Of a stretch of 10,225 bases of DNA, positions 1-8,418 are shown piece after piece. Numbering within the stretch: the stretch's first letter is position 1; every line of letters starts with the position of its first letter. Source of the stretch: Euperipatoides rowelli (Eukaryota; Onychophora; Udeonychophora; Euonychophora; Peripatopsidae); the NCBI GenBank assembly GCA_003024985.2, contig PXIH01S0062069.1; one strand, given 5' to 3'. Made by a program: the position numbers and the translations under genes. The notes under the pieces are model-generated. The model was not told where the DNA came from. It searched no databases and worked only from the letters and a program-made list of their open reading frames with translations.

Positions 1-128
1 GGTTTAATAATTTGAAGAGAAAAAATATTTTTTAGGTTTATTAGCCTATATTAATAAATTTCTAGAATCAAATTTAAATTTCAGCCTGTAGTTTTATATT
101 TTAATACTGTAGTTGTATTTCACAGGCA

Positions 129-222
129 AGTGTATTTCACATTTTGATTATCATAGGGTTGGATAATAGTGTATTTCACATTTTGATTATCAGACGGTTG
201 GAGCTTAGTGTAATTCACATGT
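129..222. repeat. 39-bp tandem repeat, about 2.4 copies
   Basis: Units begin at 129, 168 and 207 with the word AGTGTATTTCACATTTTGAT or a close variant. The first two units differ mainly in their last dozen bases and the third is cut short. A related GTATTTCAC word lies just upstream near 115. The rest of 1-600 is A+T-rich, and I see no gene or other structure there apart from this repeat. Confidence 0.75.
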
Positions 223-626
223 TGTAGGGGTTAAGGTAAAGGTTAAGAATCTAATAATAAAAAATTGGGTACTGCAGAATAAAAACTAATTTTGCCCACG
301 ATTGAAAATATATTTTAAAATCTCGCCGATAGGCTAACGAGAAATTGTACAATTTGGGTCTAAGTCATGTGAATTAGTTTTAGTCATAAAAAAATCCAGA
401 AAACATTATTTAAGCTTATGTCTGGTTACTGTTCATAAGTTTTAACAATTTCAAAATGTAAAATATTTGGTAGCATAATCTCTAAAAATATATAATTAAT
501 ACTATAAATAAGGCAAATTTCGATTTTTATACATATGCCAATCTCAAGATCATAAAATCACATCACTTATTTAATTGATAAATGACTAGCTAATGCTAGT
601 GGCTCCAATGTTTTCTGAGGATTGAT

Positions 627-646
627 TTCTGATAATCATATCAGAA
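627..646. repeat. Small perfect hairpin (8-bp stem, 4-nt loop)
   Basis: TTCTGATA (627-634) and TATCAGAA (639-646) are exact reverse complements around the loop ATCA. It lies 15 bases before the larger foldback element and could be part of its flank, but nothing shows that the two are connected. Confidence 0.5.
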
Positions 647-660
647 TGTTGAACTTTCTT

Positions 661-818
661 GGTTATCTATCCCACCGCACAGTGGTGGAGGGATATTAGA
701 TCTGGTGAACAAACAACGCCAGATCATGTGCTAAAAGACGATTTTCCCTTTTTAGCATAACAATTAGTTGTTTGTTCACCAGATTTAATATTCCACAAAT
801 ATTGGTGGAGAGATAACG
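661..818. mobile_element. Foldback (palindromic) element, MITE-like
   Basis: The segment folds on itself almost end to end. The inner arms 700-717 and 767-784 match perfectly over 18 bp. Pairing then continues outward with a few mismatches through GATATTA/TAATATT-type blocks to a GGTTATCT...AGATAAC outer pair (661-668 with 811-817). A second apical stem, 727-736 with 750-759, is 10 bp with one G-T wobble. No ORF lies inside. Such a full-length imperfect palindrome is typical of foldback elements or hairpin MITEs. I could not find a clear target-site duplication, so the exact ends and the family are unknown. It abuts the first recognisable part of the LINE remnant downstream. Confidence 0.65.
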
Positions 819-825
819 GATTCTG

Positions 826-1481
826 ACCAAAATTATTATTGATGGCTGGAAGATTGGAGTGCCAAAATATATTGTTTATTTTGATCTCTTGTACTGTTTC
901 TCGGACTTTTTTAGAAAAGTTGGTAATTTATGCTTTTGATAACTATTTGGTAAATTTGTTTCCAAATTATCTTTATAATAGAAATGTTAGGATTGATGTC
1001 AATAATTCCTACTCCTCAAATTTTAATATATCTAATGGTATTCCACAAGCCTCCATTCTCCAGTTATATCTATTTATTGTTTTTATGGCTGACCTTCCTG
1101 CTGTTCTGGCATTTTTATCTATGCAGATGATGTTACATTAGACACGTCTACTCTAACTCTGATTCTATCTGCTTTCAGAAAGATTCAAATGCAGTGGATA
1201 ACTGGTGTAGCGTGTAGGCTAGTTGAAATTATCTCAACATTAATTTGGGCAAAACTGGATTTGTAAGATTTCCCTCTAGAACCTCAGATATCCATTATAG
1301 TCTGGATAATTCACCCATTTCTTGTAATTTTACACAGATTTGGGTGTCATTCAGCTTTCATGTCAATTCTGTTATAGGGATGGCTAATAAAGCTTTTGGT
1401 TACATTAGAAATGGTTTTAAGTTTATAAGACTTTTCTATTGTATACTGGTCATATATTCAACCTATCTTTGAATATTGTTG
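826..1481 (+). pseudogene. Decayed non-LTR retrotransposon, reverse transcriptase part
   Basis: Fragments of a LINE reverse transcriptase follow each other in the expected order but in shifting frames. Near 862-890 (frame 1) a VYFDL stretch corresponds to the first catalytic Asp box (family usually DFSKAFD). Frame 2 (902-1108) carries FDNYLVN, NYLYNR and SNGIPQASIL, matching the usual NYLxNR and SGVPQGSILGP region, then FMADLP (usual NDLP). The catalytic YADD box is back in frame 1 at 1120-1131, followed by VTL. Frame 3 has VDNWCSV (1194-1214) and GKTGFVRF (from 1248), and frame 1 has SYIQPIFEYC (1450-1479), matching the thumb/C-terminal region. Frameshifts and stops make it non-functional. 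The word choice resembles Jockey or CR1/L2-type elements; the clade is uncertain. The copy is split at 1482 by a hAT insertion and continues from 1933. Confidence 0.85.
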
Positions 1482-1489
1482 CACTAGTT
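1482..1489. repeat. Left target-site duplication of the hAT element
   Basis: CACTAGTT precedes the left terminus of the element, and CACTAGTA (1925-1932) follows the right terminus. They match at 7 of 8 positions. An 8-bp duplication is the hallmark of hAT-superfamily transposition. Confidence 0.75.
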
Positions 1490-1924
1490 CACGGGTTTCC
1501 AACCCTGTGCCCGCAGGCACCATGGCGCCTGTCAAACAATTTGTGTGTGCCCGCCACTGTGCAACCACGAAATGAAAGCTTGTCCGCGTTAACTTGGCAG
1601 CACCCGGATCCCATTGATTTAGATTGTGAGTGGTTAGACAACCAATTTTAGGCAGTTGTTTTCTTGTAAATCGACCTCTTTAATTCCACCTTTTATGCCA
1701 AGTTAACGCAGACGAAGTTGAATGCAATCTATGCAGACGGCCGAATTGAGTAGTGGTGGGCATAGTTAGAGAATTGTCTAAGTACAGGCGTTACAATCCA
1801 TATTCTACCAGGTTTTTGACATCTGTGCATATATTTCCGTCATTATGGAAAATATAGAGGGTGCCCGCCGCCCTACCAGTATTTTAGAATGTGCTCTAGA
1901 GTACAAAAAGGTTGGGAAACCCTG
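1490..1924. mobile_element. Non-autonomous hAT DNA transposon (MITE), 435 bp
   Basis: The left terminus CACGGGTTTCCAACC (1490-1504) and the reverse complement of the right terminus, CAGGGTTTCCCAACC (1910-1924), match once two single-base gaps are allowed. CAGGG...CCAA ends with 8-bp flanking duplications are typical of hAT/Charlie-like elements. The interior is clearly less A+T-rich than its surroundings (GTGCCCGC and GGCGCC words) and has no transposase ORF, so movement would have depended on a transposase supplied elsewhere. A subterminal inverted repeat, 1579-1599 against 1696-1716, contains the perfect 14-mer GCGTTAACTTGGCA and its complement. It sits inside the LINE, so it is the younger of the two insertions. 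An open frame running across its left junction (1439-1651) is an accident of the insertion. Confidence 0.85.
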
Positions 1925-1932
1925 CACTAGTA

Positions 1933-2324
1933 GCCTATATATATTTTTATGACTGAATTAAAAAATAAAGAACACATCAATAAACTTATTGACCCAAGAG
2001 TTAATAAGTTTATTGATGTGTTCTTTTTGTTGCCATATAAAGAGGTTCAAAAGATTTGTTAATGTTATGTCTCCTTCACAGAGATTACTGCATGGAAATT
2101 TAATTTTTATTTTTAAACATTTGATTGTTTTAAATAATAGGCATAGTTATTATAAAATTTCTACTTAACCAACTAGAAGCAATCACCCTTTTAAGGTGGA
2201 TTTGAATTATTCTAGAACTTAGAGAAAACAAAAATTTATCACAGATAGAAATTTGAGATTCTGGAATGATCTCCCTGCGGAAGTAGTTAATCATTTGTAT
2301 TTTGGGAGTTTTAGTGATTATTGA
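1933..2324 (+). pseudogene. LINE remnant, C-terminal end of ORF2
   Basis: This continues the element split by the hAT insertion. Around 2043-2063 two overlapping frames give KEVQ and then KRFKRFVNV, matching the family pattern KVQRRFTKMI with a frameshift. RLLHGNL and FKHLIVLNNR follow (about 2080-2143), like the usual ERL..L.L.SL..RR block. At 2259-2291 frame 3 reads FWNDLPAEVVN and runs to a TGA at 2322-2324. FW/WN-x-LP-x-x-VV shortly before the stop is the standard end of Jockey/CR1-type ORF2 proteins. The A+T-rich sequence after 2324 could be the element's 3' untranslated tail, but no terminal repeat or flanking duplication fixes the end. Confidence 0.75.
1967..2026. repeat. Perfect hairpin, 24-bp arms, 12-nt loop
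   Basis: 1967-1990 and 2003-2026 are exact reverse complements, beginning AAAGAACACATCAATAAACT, with a 12-nt loop at 1991-2002. It lies within the old, frameshifted LINE, 34 bases after the target duplication of the hAT insertion. The perfect arms contrast with the decay of the host sequence, so the hairpin probably arose later, for example by a template switch during replication. Nothing in it looks like a terminator or an RNA gene. Confidence 0.85.
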
Positions 2325-3798
2325 TTTTGCTTTACTGTATAATTAACATTATTTTTGCCTTGCTGAATTATAATTTTGAGGTTATTGTTCATGTTATCAA
2401 ATTTTTATATTTTTCTGTTTGCTGCTGGAACATTACATTTGCTGCCAGTAGCCTATACCTTAACTGTTGGCAAGTTTTTGCCACCAGTCTAAAAACTTGT
2501 GTCAATGCCTGATAGCTGATATACACAATGAACCATAACTTATCTTGACATCATGCAAAAGAATGAAGCTGCATAACTATACATTTTGTTTGTATAAGTT
2601 GGGAAGTGTTATATGTGAATGAACATGATTTTTGGTATGTTATTTTTTTTTTTTGGGGGGGGGGGGGAGAGAAATTCTTTAAATTTATATGCTAACAGTA
2701 ACAGATATATACATGTCTAAAAACTTTTGATGTGCTAGATTATCAGATTTTTTTACATCTAAATCCGGGAACAGCTTTTGACACGTGTGCTAATGCTTTC
2801 AAAGGAGGCGCACTTAAAATTAATGTGCATTCATTTTACAGTATGGCCTAATATTTATATTCATTTACCTTCAAAGTGGAACTAAAAAAAAATTAAGGTA
2901 AAGTACCGTAGTAGCCTACAATGTTTGCCTTTCTTAAAACAAAACATTAATAAAACATTGTGAATAAGGAAAGGGATTTGTACTTCTGCTATCCTCTTTC
3001 GGTGGAAAATTACAAAGGTTTTCATTTCCGAACTAACCCAAGAGTCATTAAGTTGAAAATTAAAAATGTTACGCCTATTAAAAAAAAAAGTACATTTGTG
3101 AAAATCTACGACAATTTTTTTTATGGGAATGGAAAGGTAAATCCTGGGACCGTCCCCAGGAAACTGGGACATATTACATGGTAACCGTATGCTAGATCCT
3201 TAATGCACATTCTGTTCTATTTAAAAATTAGAAACCGGCATTAAATTCTGAATTCTTTGACCAGACAATGCTAAAGCTGTAAATAGGCTGGTGCCAAGTT
3301 TTGATTTTTTTTTTTTTTTTTTAAAGGGAAAATTATTGTTTTACTCATTGAAAATATGATAATGAAATTGTTAATCTTATAAAAAAAAAAAAAAAACTAG
3401 GACAATTTCAGCTTACTGAAACATCAAAAGAATAGGCTACACAATATGATTAACAACTTTCAAAATATAGTTTTGAAATAATCTCTAACCCAATTACAAA
3501 TTGTCAATATAGGCCTACATAGTAAAATATAGACTGATTATTATTAAATATTAAAATGTACAAGACATTTTAATTTTTAAGCTTTTTTAATATTTTTTGT
3601 TTTTTATTCAACCTTGTAATATTCAAATCCTCCCCCAACATAAAGTAATATTTTTTTTAAGCAAACTGGTAAATATGTTCATCCTATTTACTAGGTTCAG
3701 ACATTACAATTGTAGCCTAATTTAAATTCTGTTATAGGAAGAAAATTTAAACCTATTTATGTTTAGTGATCAAAATTCAAAAAGTATTAATTTTTATC
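2325..3798. other. A+T-rich stretch without a recognisable gene
   Basis: It contains homopolymers, including T12 directly followed by G13 (2643-2667), a T18 run (3305-3322) and an A16 run (3381-3396). Open frames of 60-96 codons on both strands (for example 2882-3172 minus and 2960-3184 plus) overlap each other and show no family motif, so I do not call them genes. A local GGGAC/GTCCC-rich patch at 3146-3172 is of unknown origin. A 5' untranslated exon or promoter of the ORMDL gene may lie here or further upstream, but I see no clear core promoter. Confidence 0.5.
2643..2667. repeat. T12-G13 homopolymer junction
   Basis: Twelve T residues (2643-2654) run straight into thirteen G residues (2655-2667). 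The G run could form a G-quadruplex or triplex. It is also a place where sequencing and assembly lengths are unreliable. Confidence 0.8.
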
Positions 3799-3820
3799 TT
3801 TTTTTTTTTTTTTTTTTAAG
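3799..3820 (+). promoter_or_regulatory. Putative splice acceptor before the ORMDL coding exon
   Basis: Nineteen T residues (3799-3817) followed by AAG form a strong polypyrimidine tract and a 3' splice site, with the exon beginning at 3821. The UAA made by the last T and AA (3817-3819) is in frame with the ORMDL reading frame, so the protein start must lie after it. This implies at least one upstream non-coding exon. Confidence 0.6.
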
Positions 3821-3846
3821 ATTGTGTGGTTTACCAAAATATCAAA

Positions 3847-4014
3847 ATGCTGCTTGGGGAGACAGCCAGCAACCCCAATATCTATTGGTTAAATAGCCGT
3901 GGAATGTGGTTGACATATATTCTTGGAGTTTTGTGCCTTCATCTAATTGTTTTAAGTATTCCTTTCCTAAGTGTGGCTACTGTTTGGACATTAACAAATA
4001 ATATTCACAATATT
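3847..4014 (+). CDS. ORMDL: ORMDL family protein, first coding exon (partial gene)
   Basis: The 56 codons match the N-terminal third of ORMDL/Orm proteins, which are ER membrane proteins of about 153 residues that bind and restrain serine palmitoyltransferase, the first enzyme of sphingolipid synthesis. Visible family features are NPN at residues 9-11, NSRGMWL at 16-22, a hydrophobic first membrane segment at about 20-46 containing LSIPF (36-40), and the near-invariant VWTLTN-x-IHN (45-55). In human ORMDL3 the second Asn of NPN (Asn13) is reported to take part in ceramide sensing; here it would be Asn11. The ATG at 3847 has a good context (ATCAAAATG), and an in-frame TAA lies at 3817 by the intron border. 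The exon stops in phase 0 at a GTGAGT donor; human ORMDL has IHNM at about the same place. The remaining two thirds are not in this window. The upstream frame could begin at a GTG at 3826, but that is unlikely. Confidence 0.93.
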
Positions 4015-4020
4015 GTGAGT
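4015..4020 (+). promoter_or_regulatory. Splice donor of the ORMDL exon
   Basis: GTGAGT follows the IHNI codons directly. Read-through would add VSDIF and then stop at TAA (4030-4032), so splicing here is needed for a full-length protein. The intron it opens runs past the end of the window. Confidence 0.85.
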
Positions 4021-5176
4021 GATATCTTTTAAAAATATTTTAATTATATGATTTTTATATTTAAGAAAATAGAATAATACCTTCCACTTAGAAATGGTAC
4101 CATTTGTTTAAGTATTTCAATGTCATACAGGAAAGACACCTGTTTTGTTTTAAATGGTAATTCTATGGTTTATTGTTTTATCAACCTTCATAAATGAAAT
4201 AAATATATTTTAATTTTAACACAAAATGTTTTATTCCTAGAAAATTATTGTCCCACTTGGACTTTAAGTAATATCCTCAATATGCAATATTTAGATGATG
4301 ATCATAGCAAATGTGTACATAGATTCAAATAATGCCTTTATTCATTGTTTATTGATCCCAGAAGCCCTATCTTCCCACTTCATTTACCATTCCACTTTTT
4401 CCTTTTCCCCCTTCCTCACCAGTGCTAGAAATTATAGTTTCTAGTGGATATTTATTATTTTGAAAACTACAAACCGGATTTTTCTTTTAAGATGGTGGTG
4501 ATGAGCCACTTACAAGTCTGAAAAATTGGACAATTCTCCCTCTACTCTTTAACTTTTACTATTTTTGACAAATGCCACTCACTACTAAGCAAAATGTTCG
4601 AATTAAGAAATTTTAGAAAGATTATTCGAAAACTCATTAACAGCTTGATTTTTTAAGCGAGGAAATGTTTCTAATGAAACTTGAATTTTCATTCACAAAT
4701 ACAGTATATAATAGTTCTGCGGCTTGTCTCAGTGTCTCGTATTCTTCAAGTTATGACATTTCAAATTCTGCTTGAAAATGGTAATATAGATGAGAAAAGC
4801 AGGTAGTTATTATTTTAGTTTTGTTATTTGGCACTTTATCATTTTTATTACGATTTAATAATTTATTATGATGATCATGTTTTTTCTATAGGAAATAATA
4901 TATAGGCTACAGTATCAAGGGCATATGGAGTGGAAGGGGCACCTACCCACCCCGTGAAAAATTGTTTTTTTTTTTTACATGTAAAAATATTTTTTGAAAA
5001 AAGAATTATGAAAGATGCGCTTACGAATAAATATTGGCACAACTTACATTTAAAATGTTATCAAAATGTGTGTCCAAAAAAAAAAAAGTTATAAAATGTT
5101 CAAAACCAAAGTATGCTGTCTTATAAGGAATCCGTGAAGTTATTGCCACTTTCAAATGCCAAAAGGTTCCCCACCC
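4021..5176 (+). other. ORMDL intron, first part, no gene seen
   Basis: A+T-rich intron sequence with poly-A and poly-T runs. A hairpin, CTAGAAA (4425-4431) with TTTCTAG (4438-4444), extends by CCA/TGG pairing across a 3-nt bulge. I find no exon coding for the next ORMDL segment (membrane segments 2-4, the family HWEQ motif, and the PKLPQ-H-GVRIF C-terminus). Confidence 0.6.
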
Positions 5177-5219
5177 CTATATAAGAGTGGGTCCCCAAAT
5201 GGTCTATTGGACCACTCTT
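5177..5219 (+). promoter_or_regulatory. TATA-like site joined to an 11-bp hairpin
   Basis: CACCCC is followed by TATATAAG (5178-5185). AAGAGTGGGTCC (5183-5194) pairs with GGACCACTCTT (5209-5219), with one bulged G and a 14-nt loop. The surrounding block, about 4920-5275, has several short less A+T-rich words and an A12 run and may be a decayed transposon. A real promoter is possible but unproven. Confidence 0.3.
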
Positions 5220-5450
5220 GTTTCAGAAAATCAGTTGGGATGGTTGCACCCTTCCCCCGCTAAACCCTAGGCTGTCGGGCAAGAAATGACAAGGAGGCAA
5301 AGTATAATTTAGAATCATCATTTTTATTATGAGAATATTTTATATGGCAGCCTAATTGTAATGATATTGTAATAGATTTTGGAACAAAATATTATATCAC
5401 AAACATCTCGCAACAAAATATGAACTTGTACGAAATAATACGAAAGATAT

Positions 5451-5466
5451 TGTGTGTGTGTGTGTG
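5451..5466. repeat. (TG)8 microsatellite
   Basis: Eight perfect TG units, preceded by A+T-rich sequence. Confidence 0.9.
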
Positions 5467-5700
5467 CTTCACTAGCATTATTATTATTTAGTAGTTTCGG
5501 AAATTGCTTATGGCAGTAACAAGACTATATGATGTTTATCTTACCGGCCGGTTCTTACCATGTATCTTCTTCTGGAACTCAGCGATTGAACACAACCTTA
5601 CTATCACTCCCTAACTTCTGAGGGGAAAGACCAAGAACCGACTTTGCACTAGGTCTTATACTGGGCCAAAGTATTAGTAAGCTAAAGACTGGCTTCTATT

Positions 5701-5845
5701 ATTAGCTAGCTAATTTATTGTATGGAAAAACATTGGGAAAGATAAGCCGACTAAGGCTTATCACTAATGGATTATTCTACTGGGTATTTACCCAGGCTAG
5801 AGTTCAGAGCAAGTTTTAGGCTACTCTGGCTGAAGAGTCCTGAAC
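5701..5845. other. Cluster of four hairpins or palindromes
   Basis: Within 145 bases lie: the 14-bp palindrome ATTAGCTAGCTAAT (5701-5714); GATAAGCC/GGCTTATC with a 6-nt loop (5743-5764); CTGGGTA/TACCCAG with a 2-nt loop (5780-5795); and GTTCAG (5802-5807) with CTGAAC (5840-5845), enclosing ACTCT/AGAGT with a 6-nt loop (5823-5838). Just upstream, CGGTTCTT (5549-5556) is complementary to AAGAACCG (5633-5640), beside the palindrome ACCGGCCGGT (5543-5552). No ORF or known RNA family is recognisable. The block is less A+T-rich than its flanks. It could be a structured RNA or part of an unrecognised mobile element. Confidence 0.45.
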
Positions 5846-6286
5846 AAAGGAAAGTTTTCTCTTTTATATGAGAGGGTCAGATTCAGCTGCAGATTTGGAA
5901 ACTATGGTTGATTTTTTATTGGCCCTTTAGCCTAAGAAAATAGCCATTGGGTGTGGACATAGAAGGTTGCCTTCAGTTTGGTCCGTGCATAGGCGACAGT
6001 CGTATTTTTATTTTGGAGGGAAATAGTGTTATTTTGAATGGATAGCCTGTTACTGCCATCAGTCATTTTAGATAAGTAGCTCCAATTTTTACATGAGCAA
6101 AATAATGTTTCTTTGGGTAGGTAGGCAAGTTTATTGTAATGTTATGCTTGTTACCGCCAAATCCTTGATTGCTCTTACAGCTTATTATTTATAATGTTTG
6201 GATCTTATCCTAGTGATTTTATACACACACTTGGAAGCACAGACAAATTATAATAATTAGAAAAATATTATACTGTAGCCTATATA

Positions 6287-6304
6287 TGTACAGTATACTG
6301 TACA
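6287..6304. repeat. 18-bp perfect palindrome
   Basis: TGTACAGTATACTGTACA equals its own reverse complement. It could bind a dimeric protein. No known consensus fits it clearly. Confidence 0.8.
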
Positions 6305-6374
6305 CAGCTTCCTCCTCCTTGCTTCGTTTCTGGATCCTGCATTATCTTATTGTTTTGTTTCTGGCTCTTATATT

Positions 6375-6459
6375 ATTATAGCTATCCAGACAGGAATAAT
6401 ATGCTGTCTGATAGTGTTTCATAATTATTAGTCATACAGACAGGAATAGTATGCTGTCT
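6375..6459. repeat. Hairpin-bearing direct repeat, two copies 50 bp apart
   Basis: The 23-base core CAGACAGGAATA(A/G)TATGCTGTCT occurs at 6387-6409 and 6437-6459 with one difference. In each copy AGACAG pairs with CTGTCT around a 10-11-nt A+T-rich loop. Weaker similarity extends about 12 bases upstream of each core. It is a tandem duplication or a paired binding site. Confidence 0.75.
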
Positions 6460-6639
6460 ATGTAAGTATATTTTATTACATAAAATATTAGAAAAATATT
6501 ATTTATTTTATCATGACAACATATTTGTAACATAAATACATTATGATATTATTAGATTACAATTACAATAGGAATGCTTTATCATTATAATACATAAGTT
6601 TATAATACAACACAAGAACATAATATAATTATAATACGT

Positions 6640-7290
6640 AGATCGTTGGTAGTTATTGCTGGGATATGGGATATGTAAAGAGATGGGAATGTAGATCTGT
6701 TAGAACTACATTTCCAGTTCTGGCAGTTCATGACACTTTGTCTAGACTCTTTCCACATTTTCCAAGTTTATCTTGTTCCCTAAATCTGCCTCGTACTTCA
6801 ACATCATCAAACTGTTAACCTCACATCTGTAATTGTTGTTCAGCTTGTTCTCATTGTGCTTTTTACAATCTTTCATTGGTGTTGATTCCATAACCTGCTG
6901 TTACATTTAATTGATACCAATTGAAAGCCAGCTTTTAATACATTCTTGAGTTAAACCATGAGATTTTTCATTGTTTCCATTGAACTTCTCTCCCCTTCCA
7001 CATATATAAGACCTGAAGCTCACTTTGCAGGGCACAAGCATCAGGCTTATTAACTGGCAGAAAAAACTGTTTCATCTTCTGATTTTTAGTCAGGTTAGCC
7101 TTGTTCAAAGGGAACTTGAAAATAGCATTTAGTGAAGAAATAGTTGTCTTCATGATCTCTCTAAGCCCATACATAATGTGTCAAGGACAGACATACTCTT
7201 TTCTGTAAACTGTTTGAGGTTAAGGCCTGTCTTCTGTATTGAATTTAAAGTCATGTGCAGGGTCAACAGGAAGTTTCCAGCAAAAATAGC
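6640..7290. other. Less A+T-rich block, possible decayed coding sequence on the minus strand
   Basis: Base composition is more even and homopolymers are fewer than on either side, as expected of old coding sequence or a transposon. On the minus strand, open stretches meet in different frames: about 7298-7157 in one frame (with TLHMTLNSIQ and MSVLDTLCMG), then 7174-6968 in another (68 codons with KFPLNKANL and TKNQKMKQFF). They overlap, suggesting a frameshift. I recognise no protein family and no splice sites that decide the matter. It could be a broken transposon gene or chance. Confidence 0.25.
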
Positions 7291-8123
7291 TGCATTAAAT
7301 TAAAAAAAAAAAAACAATTCTATAGATTAATTCAATTGTAAGTAACTCTATTTTAGGCCATATTTAATATATATTTTTTTTATGTTAAAATATTGTAGAA
7401 TAAAAAAAGAAAAATAGATTAAAATAACATGTGGATGGTAAATCAACAAAATTTTGGATAGGCCTATCAATACATTTATAAAATACAGATGTCAAGGAAA
7501 TGGACAAAATGCTTCCTTATAAATTTATATAGAAAACTCAATTTGCTATTTTGTTCTTGTAAGATTTTATTAAAGATTTCTCTAGGTAAGGCTATGCCTG
7601 GATGTATAACACTAAATTTACTAAGTATAGATACTGTTATAGTCAGCAAATGGTATTTCATTAATTTATAGATTTGAATGTAGAGAAACTAAAACTACTT
7701 TTTATAATACTCGGTCAATCATTTAAGTTATACTCAAATATGTTGAATAACAACACTTTGAATACACAATACTATGTAATGTACTTAATACTCAACAAAA
7801 ACACTACACACTCAAGGTTATATTTACTATTAGGTCTGTATAGTCTGACCCATGGCTGTTTCTTTTTAAGGCTCCCTTAGATATCCCTGTTGAAATAAAA
7901 CATTTCCCTCCAGGATATTAGAATAGAAATATAAAATATAAAATTTGGTAGAAATTGAGCCAGTAAAATAATCGATTGTATGTATTGTTTTAACCATGTA
8001 GGCTATTGTAATTTATGGGGAAGGGGTAAAATGGGCTAGATAATTATATTAATGCATACATGTTCATTTCCAATTTTAAAAAAAGTTTTAAAGTTGACAA
8101 AAAAAGCTGGGGTTAGTCATTGA
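7291..8123. other. A+T-rich intronic stretch, nothing recognisable
   Basis: Poly-A runs and A+T-rich DNA. Overlapping open frames of about 60-68 codons on both strands (7476-7880) are Leu/Ile/Asn/Lys-rich, share no family motif and look like by-products of composition. Confidence 0.5.
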
Positions 8124-8145
8124 CCCCCCCCCCCCCCCCCCCCCC
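8124..8145. repeat. C22 homopolymer
   Basis: Twenty-two C residues in a row in an A+T-rich context. An 84-codon minus-strand frame (8117-8371) begins its poly-Gly tail here and is not a gene. The tract could form an i-motif or, on the other strand, a G-quadruplex. Its assembled length should be treated with caution. Confidence 0.9.
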
Positions 8146-8315
8146 TTCTCAAACATAGAGCTTTAGTGCGCACCCTGCTTTTAATGTTACATATCTGAAG
8201 TGTTTTGGAGATTTCAGCATTATGTTGTCTATGAAAACATGCTGTATATATTATGCATACATTTTTATAGTTGGTCAAGTTGTGTATTGTCAATACTGTA
8301 ATCGTATAATCAGGA

Positions 8316-8417
8316 ATGGAAAAAGGGGCCAAAGGAAGTAAACCTTCTGGTAGCCAAGCCGCTTCTTCCAAACTTCCAACTGTTCAGTTACAGAAGGAAA
8401 GAGGCAATGCCCCACCA
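8316..8417 (+). CDS. Candidate small exon, 34 codons, unknown protein
   Basis: A patch of about 48% G+C stands out between A+T-rich flanks. CAG (8311-8313) could be a 3' splice site, although the tract before it is not strongly pyrimidine-rich. An ATG follows at 8316, and an in-frame TAA at 8307-8309 favours it as a start. The frame encodes a polar, probably disordered peptide beginning MEKGAKGSKPSGSQ and continuing AASSKLPTVQLQKERGN. CCA|GTAGGT at 8417/8418 could be a 5' splice site in phase 0; without it the frame would end at TGA 8490-8492 after 58 codons. I do not recognise the protein. It is not the next ORMDL exon: 8314-8417 is 104 nt, not a multiple of three, and carries no ORMDL sequence. 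A second forward frame and the minus strand are also open here, so coding status is uncertain. If real, it is a gene nested in, or downstream of, ORMDL. Confidence 0.35.
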
Positions 8418-8418
8418 G

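Noticed and set aside
1439-1651. 70-codon forward frame
   Set aside because: It crosses the junction between the LINE and the hAT element, so it is an insertion artefact.
2321-2512. 63-codon hydrophobic forward frame
   Set aside because: It starts at the LINE stop region and has the Phe/Leu/Ile/Asn-rich make-up of translated A+T-rich DNA.
2882-3184. Open frames on both strands (96 codons minus, 74 plus)
   Set aside because: They overlap each other, show no family motif and lie in low-complexity A+T-rich DNA.
5830-5855. CTGAAGA followed by GGAAAG, resembling a hammerhead ribozyme core (CUGANGA ... GAAA)
   Set aside because: The bases flanking the core would have to start stem II as a G-G pair, and no proper stem II forms. 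The words are short enough to occur by chance.
7476-7880. Three open frames of 60-68 codons
   Set aside because: They overlap on opposite strands, share no motif and are composition-driven.
8117-8371. 84-codon minus-strand frame ending in poly-Gly
   Set aside because: The Gly tail is the C22 homopolymer, and the middle is A+T-rich intron without motifs.
8314-8417. The less A+T-rich patch as the second ORMDL exon
   Set aside because: Its length of 104 nt breaks the phase-0 frame, and no frame encodes ORMDL sequence.
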